A stretch of 40,929 nt of DNA. Source: CAVHIG01 sp963636105 (GTDB taxonomy: Bacteria > Bacillota > Clostridia > Peptostreptococcales > Anaerovoracaceae). Of this stretch, positions 34,926 to 40,929 are shown one piece after another (within the stretch, counting starts at the first letter, position 1; the number at the start of each line of letters is the position of its first letter). The position numbers and the translations under genes were made by a program. The DNA lies in NCBI GenBank assembly GCA_963636105.1, contig CAVHIG010000009.1, forward strand, positions 1 through 40,929, given 5' to 3'. A model generated the notes under the pieces. The model had not been told where the DNA came from. It ran no database searches and worked only from the letters and a program-made list of their open reading frames with translations.

Positions 34926-35786
34926 ATGAAAAAGAAAATGAAAAACAAACCCACACGCAGAAGTGCCCGCAAGGGGAAGCTCGGCATCACCGGCTCATTT
35001 GTCGGGCTTTTGATAATAGGAGCTATCGCCTTCACTATGGGGTCCGGAGAACTGGACAGCCATTACGGCGATTCCTATAGCGGTCAAGAGGGCAGCTACG
35101 ACGCCACATACGGTGACGAGGGCGTAAGCGGAAACGGCGCCGTTTCCGCATCAGAGGGAAGGCTCACTCTCATGACGTCGGATGGCGGAGAATTCTCCAT
35201 TTCTGAAATACCCGAATACAACGACTCACCCTACGCGGTCGTAAACGACAATGTTCCATATTTTACAGAATCTGACCTTACAACCACATCCTACGAATAT
35301 TATAGCGAGCTCGACAGCCTCGGACGCTGCGGAGTCACAATAGCCTGCGTGGGCACAGACCTTATGCCTACGGAAAAGCGCGGCTCCATAAGCAAGATAA
35401 AGCCGTCCGGTTGGCACACCGTAAAATATGACTGTGTGGACGGAAAATATCTCTATAACAGATGCCATCTCATCGGCTATCAGCTCACCGGCGAAAATGC
35501 AAATAAGCAAAATCTTATCACCGGGACGAGGTATATGAATACTGAGGGCATGCTGCCATTTGAGAATATGGTGGCTGACTATGTGAAGGAGACGGAAAAT
35601 CACGTGCTCTACCGCGTCACACCGATATTTGAAGGAAGCAATCCTCTGGCAAGCGGAGTTGAGATGGAAGCCTGGTCGGTCGAGGATGAGGGCGAGAGCA
35701 TCTGCTTCAATGTCTATGTATACAATGTGCAGCCGGAGATAGCCATTGATTATACGACGGGCGAGAGCTATTATGTCGGGAATTGA
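34926..35786 (+). CDS. Membrane-anchored DNA/RNA non-specific endonuclease
   Basis: A 286-residue protein with a basic N terminus, one membrane helix (about 22-40), a Ser/Gly/Asp linker (42-80) and a beta-beta-alpha-metal nuclease domain resembling streptococcal DNA-entry nuclease EndA and secreted DNases. The core is YNRCHLIGYQLTGENANKQNLITGTRYMN, with catalytic His and metal-binding Asn. In the usual DRGH motif Cys replaces Gly (NRCH), as in some Gram-positive members. It would act outside the membrane on DNA. The linker holds a perfect palindrome of the dispersed repeat (35128-35149). The ribosome site is weak. A terminator follows. Confidence 0.85.
   Translation: MKKKMKNKPTRRSARKGKLGITGSFVGLLIIGAIAFTMGSGELDSHYGDSYSGQEGSYDATYGDEGVSGNGAVSASEGRLTLMTSDGGEFSISEIPEYNDSPYAVVNDNVPYFTESDLTTTSYEYYSELDSLGRCGVTIACVGTDLMPTEKRGSISKIKPSGWHTVKYDCVDGKYLYNRCHLIGYQLTGENANKQNLITGTRYMNTEGMLPFENMVADYVKETENHVLYRVTPIFEGSNPLASGVEMEAWSVEDEGESICFNVYVYNVQPEIAIDYTTGESYYVGN
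35128..35149. repeat. 22-bp perfect palindrome of the GCGGAAAC family
   Basis: Half-site GCGGAAACGGC followed by its exact complement, inside the nuclease linker, encoding SGNGAVSA. This is a different reading frame from the AETA copies elsewhere. Confidence 0.9.
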
Positions 35787-35852
35787 GCCATTTTGCGGCG
35801 AAGTCATGCAAGTATTTCGAACTGTCCTGGACACTAAATTTAAGAAAAATGT

Positions 35853-35895
35853 AATCCCGCTCTCCTGCGCAATGACAAGGATAGCGGGATTTTTA
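35853..35895 (+). terminator. Terminator after the nuclease gene
   Basis: AATCCCGCT (35853-35861) pairs with AGCGGGATT (35883-35891), followed by TTT. It ends the signalling/nuclease block. The 319-bp interval 35787-36105 otherwise holds the next promoter and a structured leader. Confidence 0.8.
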
Positions 35896-35935
35896 TAATT
35901 TCGTCACATATTATATATTGTTCGTCTCAGACTTG

Positions 35936-35964
35936 TTGTTGAAAAATTGATTTTATAATATAAT
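35936..35964 (+). promoter_or_regulatory. Promoter of the SnoaL-LytTR gene
   Basis: TTGTTG (35936-35941), 17-bp spacer, TATAAT (35959-35964). The predicted leader is about 135 nt and contains a long hairpin (roughly 36031-36074, GTTTTGC ... GCAAAAT with an inner GTCT/AGAC stem). Confidence 0.6.
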
Positions 35965-36105
35965 GACGGGGATGGTGCCCGCTGTTTGAAATTTTTGCAG
36001 CTGAAGGGCATTATAGGGGGTTTATGGCCGCATCGTTTTGCTCTCTGTCTAACAGACACCGGGCAAAATGGTGCATGGCTTGGCAGTTGAAAGTGAGGTG
36101 GACGA

Positions 36106-36897
36106 ATGCAAAACAAGACGCTCAGGGAAGCTGTAGCACTGTCTCAAAGAATGATTGAGGAATGGTTTGAAGGCAATCCGAGTTTGGTTTTGAGCTTGAT
36201 AGATGACAATATTTTATGGATAGGCTCTACTGCAAGCCAATTCTATCAAGGGAAGGAAGAAGTCTTGAAAGCATTGGAAAGGGCAAATGACAGCGTGATT
36301 CCCTGTGTTGTAAGCGAGCAGGAATGGTGTGTGCCGGATAAAGGAAGGGATTATTGCGTCTGCGTGGGTAGATACATATGTACTCTGGATACTTCCACAA
36401 TGTATATGCAGGAGCCGCAGCGAGTCACCTTCGTGTGGAAATTGGTGCAAGGCAGTCTGAAAATCACGCATATACATTTGTCAAATACGATGCGTGTGGT
36501 GAAGGACGACGAGGAATTCCCTGTATCGGCGAGCAGACGAAATTATGCCTATGTTCAGAAGAAGCTGTCTTACAGAAATAGAATACTCCATATCATGACA
36601 GTTGAGTATGAATATTGCCTGATAAGTCTTGAACGTGTCGTTTATGTGGAGGCCGCAAAGGACAATATAATAGTGCATGCCGGTGATAGAACCTATCGTA
36701 TACATGATAATATCGGGAAATTTGTTGAAAAAAACTGCCCGGACTTTATCTTTGTGCATAGGAGCTACGCAATCAATCCGGACTGGATAAAAAGCGTCAC
36801 AACGCGCGAGGTCATCCTGGCAAATGAGGAAAAAATAGGAATTTCAAGGCAGAGATACAAGGACATTTGTGAAAAGCTGAGAGAGCGCTTTAGCTGA
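36106..36897 (+). CDS. Transcription regulator, SnoaL-like domain plus LytTR DNA-binding domain
   Basis: The 263-residue protein has no receiver domain. Residues about 1-135 look like an NTF2/SnoaL-like sensor domain (MIEEWFEGNPSLVLSLIDDNILWIG, FVWKLVQGSLKITHIH), a fold that often binds a small ligand. Residues about 160-262 are a LytTR domain (LISLERVVYVEAAKDNIIVH, FVHRSYAINPDWI, GISRQRYKDICEKL). LytTR proteins bind paired direct repeats near promoters. It is transcribed alone, and the next unit downstream is the Met-rich leader peptide and metQNI, but a regulatory link is only inference. RBS GTGAGGTGG. Confidence 0.85.
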   Translation: MQNKTLREAVALSQRMIEEWFEGNPSLVLSLIDDNILWIGSTASQFYQGKEEVLKALERANDSVIPCVVSEQEWCVPDKGRDYCVCVGRYICTLDTSTMYMQEPQRVTFVWKLVQGSLKITHIHLSNTMRVVKDDEEFPVSASRRNYAYVQKKLSYRNRILHIMTVEYEYCLISLERVVYVEAAKDNIIVHAGDRTYRIHDNIGKFVEKNCPDFIFVHRSYAINPDWIKSVTTREVILANEEKIGISRQRYKDICEKLRERFS

Positions 36898-36901
36898 GCA
36901 G

Positions 36902-36934
36902 GGAAGCGAGGGGTTTTCGCTGACGGCTTCCTTT
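36902..36934 (+). terminator. Likely terminator of the LytTR gene
   Basis: GGAAGC (36902-36907) pairs with GCTTCC (36926-36931) followed by only three T, five bases after the stop. It is weak by the T-tract criterion. Confidence 0.5.
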
Positions 36935-36982
36935 GCAATTCAGCCCATTTGTGATTTGCCTACGAAAAATTCAAAAAAACTG

Positions 36983-37011
36983 TTGACAGGATACAAAAAT
37001 GGTGTTACGAT
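36983..37011 (+). promoter_or_regulatory. Promoter of the methionine leader / metQNI operon
   Basis: A perfect TTGACA (36983-36988), a 17-bp spacer and TACGAT (37006-37011). The predicted start near 37018 is 40 nt before the leader-peptide ATG. AACAGTT on the minus strand overlaps the -35 region and resembles half of an AgrA/LytTR-type site, but a second half was not found. Confidence 0.8.
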
Positions 37012-37057
37012 AGTCGTGGTTTTGAAATTTTACTCTTGAGGAAAGGAGAAAGGCATT

Positions 37058-37171
37058 ATGAGAAAGCAGTTTGCGGCAGAGACTATGATGACGATGGGAA
37101 TGTACATGTGCAGCATGTGCATGTTTTGCGATACAACTTTTTCAAATGCGCTTTCCGTCGCCAAGAGATAG
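37058..37171 (+). CDS. 37-residue Met/Cys-rich leader peptide
   Basis: This ORF has an excellent ribosome site (AGGAAAGGAGAAAGG) 5 nt before its ATG and lies 47 nt after a consensus promoter. Residues 10-24 read MMTMGMYMCSMCMFC: seven Met and three Cys codons in fifteen. The last 13 codons are ordinary (ending SVAKR) and lead to TAG, 28 nt before a terminator hairpin and 154 nt before metQ. By analogy with his/trp/leu leader peptides, its translation rate would report Met-tRNA (and perhaps Cys-tRNA) supply. Alternatives are a metal-binding or modified small peptide (the C-x2-C-x2-C spacing could bind copper), but no modifying enzyme is adjacent. I do not know it from any described family. Confidence 0.75.
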   Translation: MRKQFAAETMMTMGMYMCSMCMFCDTTFSNALSVAKR

Positions 37172-37198
37172 GCTTGCTTTTAAGCAATAGATATTGTG

Positions 37199-37227
37199 GA
37201 GAGCTCATTTGACGGGCTCTCTTTTTT
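37199..37227 (+). terminator. Attenuator terminator upstream of metQ
   Basis: GAGAGCTC (37199-37206) pairs with GGGCTCTC (37214-37221) around a 7-nt loop, then six T (37222-37227). A competing pairing joins GCTTTCCGT (37150-37158, in the leader-peptide codons) with GTGGAGAGC (37196-37204), with three G-U pairs; it would prevent the terminator. Confidence 0.8.
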
Positions 37228-37324
37228 ATTGCATTCGACGGGGATTTGTGCAAGTGCAAAGACCTCATAAAATTTAAAAAACCAACGACAAAAGACAAAA
37301 AAAGACAAATTGGAGGAAAAGAAA

Positions 37325-38209
37325 ATGAAGAAAAATGCAACAAAGATTTTGGCGCTGGCACTCGTACTCGTGCTGGCAATCGGATTTACAGCCTGCGGCG
37401 GCGAGGGCACAAGCGACGGTGATGCCGCAAAAAATACCGCTCAGATTGAAATCGCAGTTCCAAACGACACTACAAACGAAGCAAGAGCTCTTCTTCTCCT
37501 TGAGGCTCAGGGCATAATCACACTTGAAGAAGGCGCCGGCATCACAGCCACAGTAAAGGACATCAAGGACAATCCTTACAACGTAAAGTTCCAGGAAGTA
37601 GAAGCAGCACAGCTCCCTTCGATCCTGCAGGATGTAGACTATGCCGTAATCAACTCAAACTATGCGCTTGACGCGGATCTGAATCCTATGGAGGACGCTC
37701 TCGCAATCGAAGGTTCATCCTCAGCATACAGCAACATCCTGGCTGTAAAAGAGGGAAATGAGACTACTGACAAGACAAAGGCTCTCATCGCGGCTCTCGA
37801 AAGCCAGCAGGTAGCGGACTTTATCGCAGAGGAATATGACGGCGCTGTAGTAAGCACGGTAGACAATCCGGGCACAGGCTATGACGATACAGTAGATTAT
37901 GCCGCTCTCGCAGGCCAGACAATCACTGTAGCAGCATCCCCTACACCACATGCGGAAATCCTCGAAGTTGCCGAAGAGATTCTTGAGGCAAAGGGCGTAG
38001 AGCTTGAGGTTATCGAATTCACAGACTATGTACAGCCAAACAACGTAGTAGACAGCGGCGATGTAGACGCAAACTACTTCCAGCACCTGCCTTACCTTGA
38101 GGACTTCAATGCGGAAAACGGCACAGCGGTTGTATCAGTAGCAGCTATACACGTAGAGCCTATGGGCCTGTACGGCGGAAAGCAGACTACACTCGACGCT
38201 TTGAAGTAG
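37325..38209 (+). CDS. metQ: Methionine-binding lipoprotein MetQ (NlpA family), circularly permuted
   Basis: Surface receptor of the methionine ABC importer. Lipoprotein signal with lipobox Cys24 (FTAC). The domain order is rearranged: residues 41-176 (IEIAVPNDTTNEARALLLLE, DNPYNVKFQEVEAAQLP, YAVINSNYAL, FIAEEYDGAVV) match the second half of ordinary MetQ. After a linker (about 177-196), residues 197-294 (TITVAASPTPHAEILEV, VEFTDYVQPN-type, VDANYFQHLPYLEDFN, HVEPMGLYG, TTLDALK) match the first half. Both halves keep ligand-site motifs, so the folded protein may be intact. The start at 37325 follows TTGGAGG. metN and metI are downstream. Confidence 0.92.
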   Translation: MKKNATKILALALVLVLAIGFTACGGEGTSDGDAAKNTAQIEIAVPNDTTNEARALLLLEAQGIITLEEGAGITATVKDIKDNPYNVKFQEVEAAQLPSILQDVDYAVINSNYALDADLNPMEDALAIEGSSSAYSNILAVKEGNETTDKTKALIAALESQQVADFIAEEYDGAVVSTVDNPGTGYDDTVDYAALAGQTITVAASPTPHAEILEVAEEILEAKGVELEVIEFTDYVQPNNVVDSGDVDANYFQHLPYLEDFNAENGTAVVSVAAIHVEPMGLYGGKQTTLDALK

Positions 38210-38222
38210 GATATAATACACG

Positions 38223-38270
38223 GGCTGACAACTTTTGCTGACATGAGTCGGCTGACAACTTTTGCTGACA
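38223..38270 (+). repeat. 21-bp direct repeat between metQ and metN
   Basis: GGCTGACAACTTTTGCTGAC plus A occurs at 38223-38243 and 38250-38270 without mismatch, period 27. Each copy holds two GCTGAC words. The last GCTGAC (38264-38269) can pair with GTCAGC (38274-38279) just before the metN ribosome site. The repeats are in frame with metQ beyond its stop. From ATG 38243 an 18-codon frame ends in TAATG overlapping the metN start. Confidence 0.85.
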
Positions 38271-38298
38271 AAGGTCAGCGGAATGGAGACTTTGCATA

Positions 38299-39312
38299 AT
38301 GATAGAAATTAAAAATCTTTCAAAAACATTCTCCGGCAGCGGTAATACAGTAGAAGCACTTAAGGATATCTCCATCACCATAAATGATGGAGATATTTAT
38401 GGTATTATCGGAATGAGCGGCGCGGGCAAGAGCACCCTTGTACGCTGCATAAATATGCTGGAGCGCCCTACCGAAGGGTCTATAACAATAAACGGCCAGG
38501 ATCTTTGCTCCCTGTCCGAGGCGGAGCTTAGGAAGGTCAGAAGAAAAGTAACCATGATATTCCAAAGCTTCAATCTTTTGGCACAGCGCACCTGCCTGAG
38601 GAACATATGCTTCCCGCTGGAGCTTTCGGGCACACCAAAGGCCGAGGCGAAAAAACGCGCAATGGAGCTTCTTGAGCTTGTGGGACTTCCGGACAAGGCG
38701 GACGCGTATCCGTCACAGCTCTCCGGCGGTCAGCAGCAGAGAATCGCAATTGCGAGGGCTCTTGCGACAGATCCCGAGATACTTCTTTGCGATGAGGCCA
38801 CAAGCGCTCTCGACCCGAAGACCACGCATTCCATACTTTCGCTCATAAAAGACATAAATGCGAAGATGGGCATCACGGTCATCATCATCACTCACCAGAT
38901 GAGCGTTGTAGAAGAGATTTGCAACAAAGTCGCGATTCTCGACAGCGGCAGCGTAGTGGAGATGGGACCTGTCTCAGAAGTCTTTTCAAGACCAAAATCG
39001 GCAGCCGCAAAGCGTCTTGTTTTCCCGGATGGCGTCACGGAAAGCCTCCCGAGAAAAGAGGGCGAGCATCACCTCAGAGTGGTATTCAATGGCGCGGATG
39101 CCACAAACACCCCGCTTATCGCAAAGCTTGCGATGGATAAAAATATCGCTGCAAACATCCTGGGCGCAAATACAAAGTCCCTCGATGGCAGAGCCTACGG
39201 AAATATGCTCCTCGGCATCTCAGGAAGCAGCGAAACCATACAGGAAGCCATTTCATACCTGACAGCTATAGAAGACGTAATAGTAGAGGAGGTGGATCAG
39301 GATGTTTGCTGA
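38299..39312 (+). CDS. metN: Methionine ABC transporter ATP-binding protein MetN
   Basis: The 337 residues contain Walker A GMSGAGKST, Q-loop MIFQSFNLL, signature LSGGQQQR, Walker B ILLCDEATSALD, switch His in IIITHQM and a C-terminal NIL/ACT-like domain (LRVVFNGADATNTPLI ... DVIVEEV). In E. coli MetNI the NIL domain binds methionine and blocks transport (trans-inhibition). GGAG lies 10 nt before the ATG. The 3' end overlaps metI by 11 nt. Confidence 0.96.
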   Translation: MIEIKNLSKTFSGSGNTVEALKDISITINDGDIYGIIGMSGAGKSTLVRCINMLERPTEGSITINGQDLCSLSEAELRKVRRKVTMIFQSFNLLAQRTCLRNICFPLELSGTPKAEAKKRAMELLELVGLPDKADAYPSQLSGGQQQRIAIARALATDPEILLCDEATSALDPKTTHSILSLIKDINAKMGITVIIITHQMSVVEEICNKVAILDSGSVVEMGPVSEVFSRPKSAAAKRLVFPDGVTESLPRKEGEHHLRVVFNGADATNTPLIAKLAMDKNIAANILGANTKSLDGRAYGNMLLGISGSSETIQEAISYLTAIEDVIVEEVDQDVC

Positions 39313-40003
39313 CATAATGGCCTCGGAGGCCGTACAAGAAGCGATAGAAATCGTACAATCTGAATTTCTCATGGCAATCTGGGAGACCTTCTACGTAACG
39401 ATCCTCTCCACACTCTTTGCCACAATCATAGGACTTCCTCTTGGAATCCTCGTCACGGTCGGCACAAAGGACGGCGTACTGCCCCTCCCGAAGTGGCTCA
39501 TGACAGTCCTCGACATAGTCATAAACCTGCTGCGCTCCGTGCCTTTCCTCATACTCATGATAATGGTCATCCCGTTTACAAGACTCATAGTGGGTACGCC
39601 GGTCGGCACAGTGGCATCGATTGTGCCGCTGACCATCGCCTCCTTCCCATTCATAGCAAGACTTGTGGAGAGCAGCCTGCGTGAGGTCAGCCCGAATATC
39701 ATCGAAGCAGCAAAGAGCATGGGCGCCACACCGCTTCAAATCATCACAAAGGTAATGATCCCTGAAAGCATCCCGTCGCTCCTCTCAAACGAAACCATCG
39801 CCATCACCACAATACTCGGATACTCCGCGATGAGCGGCATCATCGGCGGCGGCGGACTCGGCAAAATCGCCATAAACTACGGATATTACCGCTACAAGAC
39901 ACTGGTAATGATTTTAGCCGTAATTCTGCTCATCATTCTCGTGCAGGTATTCCAGAGCCTCGGCACGTATTGGTCGAAAAAATCCGACAAGAGGCTCTCA
40001 TAA
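39302..40003 (+). CDS. metI: Methionine ABC transporter permease MetI
   Basis: A 233-residue permease with five predicted membrane helices and the EAA coupling motif EAAKSMGATPLQIITKVMIPESIP. Also family-like are LLRSVPFLILM, GYSAMSGIIGGGGLG and the C-terminal YYRYKTLVMI. It pairs with MetN in the inner membrane. It starts inside the metN end, and its stop shares a base with the nth start (TAATG). Confidence 0.95.
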   Translation: MFADIMASEAVQEAIEIVQSEFLMAIWETFYVTILSTLFATIIGLPLGILVTVGTKDGVLPLPKWLMTVLDIVINLLRSVPFLILMIMVIPFTRLIVGTPVGTVASIVPLTIASFPFIARLVESSLREVSPNIIEAAKSMGATPLQIITKVMIPESIPSLLSNETIAITTILGYSAMSGIIGGGGLGKIAINYGYYRYKTLVMILAVILLIILVQVFQSLGTYWSKKSDKRLS

Positions 40004-40752
40004 TGTCTCTTGCTAAAACATCGCGAAAGCCGCGTCTTGCGGAGGATTCGGGTGATATTCTCGCGGAAACTGCGGTGCTTGCGGAAACGGCGCAGGCTGC
40101 GCGCGAGGGGGCGGGCCCGGGCTTTTCAGCCGGGGAAGTGGGCGAAATACTGGATATATTGGAAGAAATGTATCCGGATGCCGACTGCGAGCTGAAATTC
40201 GGCAGTATCTACCAGCTTTTGGTGGCGGTAGTGCTCTCGGCACAGACCACGGATAAGAGCGTAAATGTAGTCACAAAGGATTTATTTGAGAAATATCCGG
40301 ACGCTTTCGCCATGGCGAAAGCGTCTGAGGAAGATATAGCGGACATCATAAAGCGCATAGGCATGTATCGCACAAAGTCAAAGAATGTGCTTGCCCTGAG
40401 CCGCATATTGGCAGAAAAATATGACGGGCAGGTACCGGAGAATTTTGAACTTCTCACAGAGCTTCCGGGAGTAGGCAGAAAGACCGCAAATGTGGTGCTT
40501 TCGGTGGGATTTGGACAGCCTGCGATAGCAGTGGATACACACGTCTTTCGTGTGGCGGGTCGCATAGGTTTTTCAAACGCGAAAAACGTGCTTGACACGG
40601 AAAAGGATCTTATGGATCTCATTCCGAAAGAACGCTGGTCGAGAGCGCATCACAGCCTGATATTCCACGGAAGGCGCTGCTGCACAGCAAGAAAGCCAAA
40701 TTGCGAGGGCTGCGGGATACGCGAGTATTGCAATTTTAGCAATAATATGTAA
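40003..40752 (+). CDS. nth: Endonuclease III
   Basis: Bifunctional DNA glycosylase/AP lyase for oxidised pyrimidines. The core has LLVAVVLSAQTTD, the HhH ELPGVGRKTANVVL with catalytic Lys, VDTHVFRVAGR with catalytic Asp, and the 4Fe-4S loop C-x6-C-x2-C-x5-C near the C terminus. At 249 residues it is about 35 longer than usual. The extra N-terminal segment (residues 1-45) is Ala/Glu-rich, is translated from two GCGGAAAC(T/G)GCG repeats (40063, 40081), and reads AETAVLAETAQ. It is translationally coupled to metI, so this repair gene rides on the methionine operon. Confidence 0.95.
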   Translation: MSLAKTSRKPRLAEDSGDILAETAVLAETAQAAREGAGPGFSAGEVGEILDILEEMYPDADCELKFGSIYQLLVAVVLSAQTTDKSVNVVTKDLFEKYPDAFAMAKASEEDIADIIKRIGMYRTKSKNVLALSRILAEKYDGQVPENFELLTELPGVGRKTANVVLSVGFGQPAIAVDTHVFRVAGRIGFSNAKNVLDTEKDLMDLIPKERWSRAHHSLIFHGRRCCTARKPNCEGCGIREYCNFSNNM

Positions 40753-40795
40753 AGGTATCGTGAAATCACATTTTAAAAAAATCACGATACCTTTT
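40751..40795 (+). terminator. Terminator after nth
   Basis: AAAGGTATCGTGA (40751-40763) pairs with TCACGATACCTTT (40782-40794), with an A/T-rich loop; it starts on the nth stop codon. Likely end of the metQNI-nth transcript. Confidence 0.85.
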
Positions 40796-40828
40796 CTCTT
40801 TAAATCCATATCCTGCGGTCTGAACATT

Positions 40829-40852
40829 TTTGAAAAAGTATACTTTTTCAAA
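40829..40852. repeat. 24-bp AT-rich perfect palindrome
   Basis: TTTGAAAAAGTA followed by its exact complement, centred at 40840/40841. It could be an operator or a cruciform. No gene is visible from here to the window end. Confidence 0.75.
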
Positions 40853-40877
40853 CTACCTTTGAAGATTTGGGGGTTAA

Positions 40878-40915
40878 AGCTGTCTTTGGCCTGGTGTTCC
40901 TCGCAGGAGACAGCT
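40878..40915. other. Inverted repeat near the window end
   Basis: AGCTGTCT (40878-40885) and AGACAGCT (40908-40915) form an 8-bp stem around 22 nt containing CCTGGTG and TCGCAGG. It may belong to a leader or RNA element cut by the window edge. No identity assigned. Confidence 0.4.
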
Positions 40916-40929
40916 AAGCTCATCTCGCC

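Noticed and set aside
37058..37171. The Met/Cys-rich peptide as a radical-SAM RiPP precursor
   Set aside because: No modifying enzyme, protease or exporter is adjacent. The promoter-peptide-terminator-metQ arrangement is better explained by attenuation.
37172..37324. SAM riboswitch or T-box upstream of metQ
   Set aside because: I could not find the SAM-I core, SMK box or a T-box GGTGG-type motif; only the attenuator hairpin and an A-rich leader are present.

Overview
The window comes from a low-to-mid GC, Gram-positive anaerobic bacterium, most likely a member of the Clostridia. Family-level placement (for example the Eubacteriales Family XIII / Anaerovoracaceae area) is only my inference. 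The supporting signs are strong AGGAGG-type ribosome binding sites, the Bacillus/Clostridium gene order SRP RNA - dnaX - ybaB - recR, the pcrA-ligA pair, PyrR-type attenuation ahead of pyrR-uraA, anaerobic NiFe-hydrogenase maturation genes, and a Gram-positive partner-switching cassette. No prophage, insertion sequence, CRISPR array or conjugative module is visible, so this is ordinary chromosome with several unusual local features.

Layout. 1-102: 3' part of a tRNA-Gly with its terminator. 191-7157: hydrogenase maturation operon hypA-hypB-hypF-(YbaK-like)-hypC-hypD-hypE, preceded by a promoter and a tiny terminated leader. 7265-9411: secreted subtilase and a HypE/AIR-synthase-like protein. 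9437-10522 (minus): RNase H-like exonuclease. 10523-11216: gene-free, with nested inverted repeats and a 27-bp tandem repeat. 11217-16833: nudF-pcrA-ligA-ybaK. 16910-19855: SRP RNA, dnaX, ybaB, recR. 19918-21471 (minus): fba and a MltG-like membrane protein. 21680-24222: RluA-type synthase, lepB, smpB, ssrA. 24221-29638 (minus): mtaB, gdhA, uraA, pyrR with its leader. 29787-35895: signalling operon (phosphatase/anti-sigma fusion, STAS protein, STAS-kinase fusion, unknown protein) and a DNA-entry-type nuclease. 35936-36934: SnoaL-LytTR regulator. 36983-40795: methionine transport operon with a Met-rich leader peptide, then nth.

Three observations stand out. (1) The methionine-binding lipoprotein metQ appears circularly permuted: the canonical C-terminal half comes first and the canonical N-terminal half second, behind one signal peptide. 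(2) Directly upstream is a 37-codon ORF with 7 Met and 3 Cys codons packed into 15 codons. It has its own consensus promoter, a strong RBS and a terminator hairpin before metQ, and a competing antiterminator pairing can be drawn. This looks like ribosome-mediated methionine attenuation in place of a SAM riboswitch or T-box. (3) A 12-mer, GCGGAAAC(T/G)GCG, occurs 23 times exactly in 41 kb, on both strands, in at least three reading frames and between genes. It sometimes forms perfect inverted pairs and often sits in protein linkers that look like insertions. It resembles a DNA-uptake-type or small mobile palindromic repeat.

Gene cooperation: HypA/B deliver nickel, HypF/E make the cyanide ligand, and HypC/D assemble the Fe(CN)2CO unit, although no hydrogenase structural gene is in the window. 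SmpB and ssrA act together in ribosome rescue. MetQ/N/I form one methionine importer. The 29.8-34.3 kb genes form a phosphatase/kinase/STAS switch.
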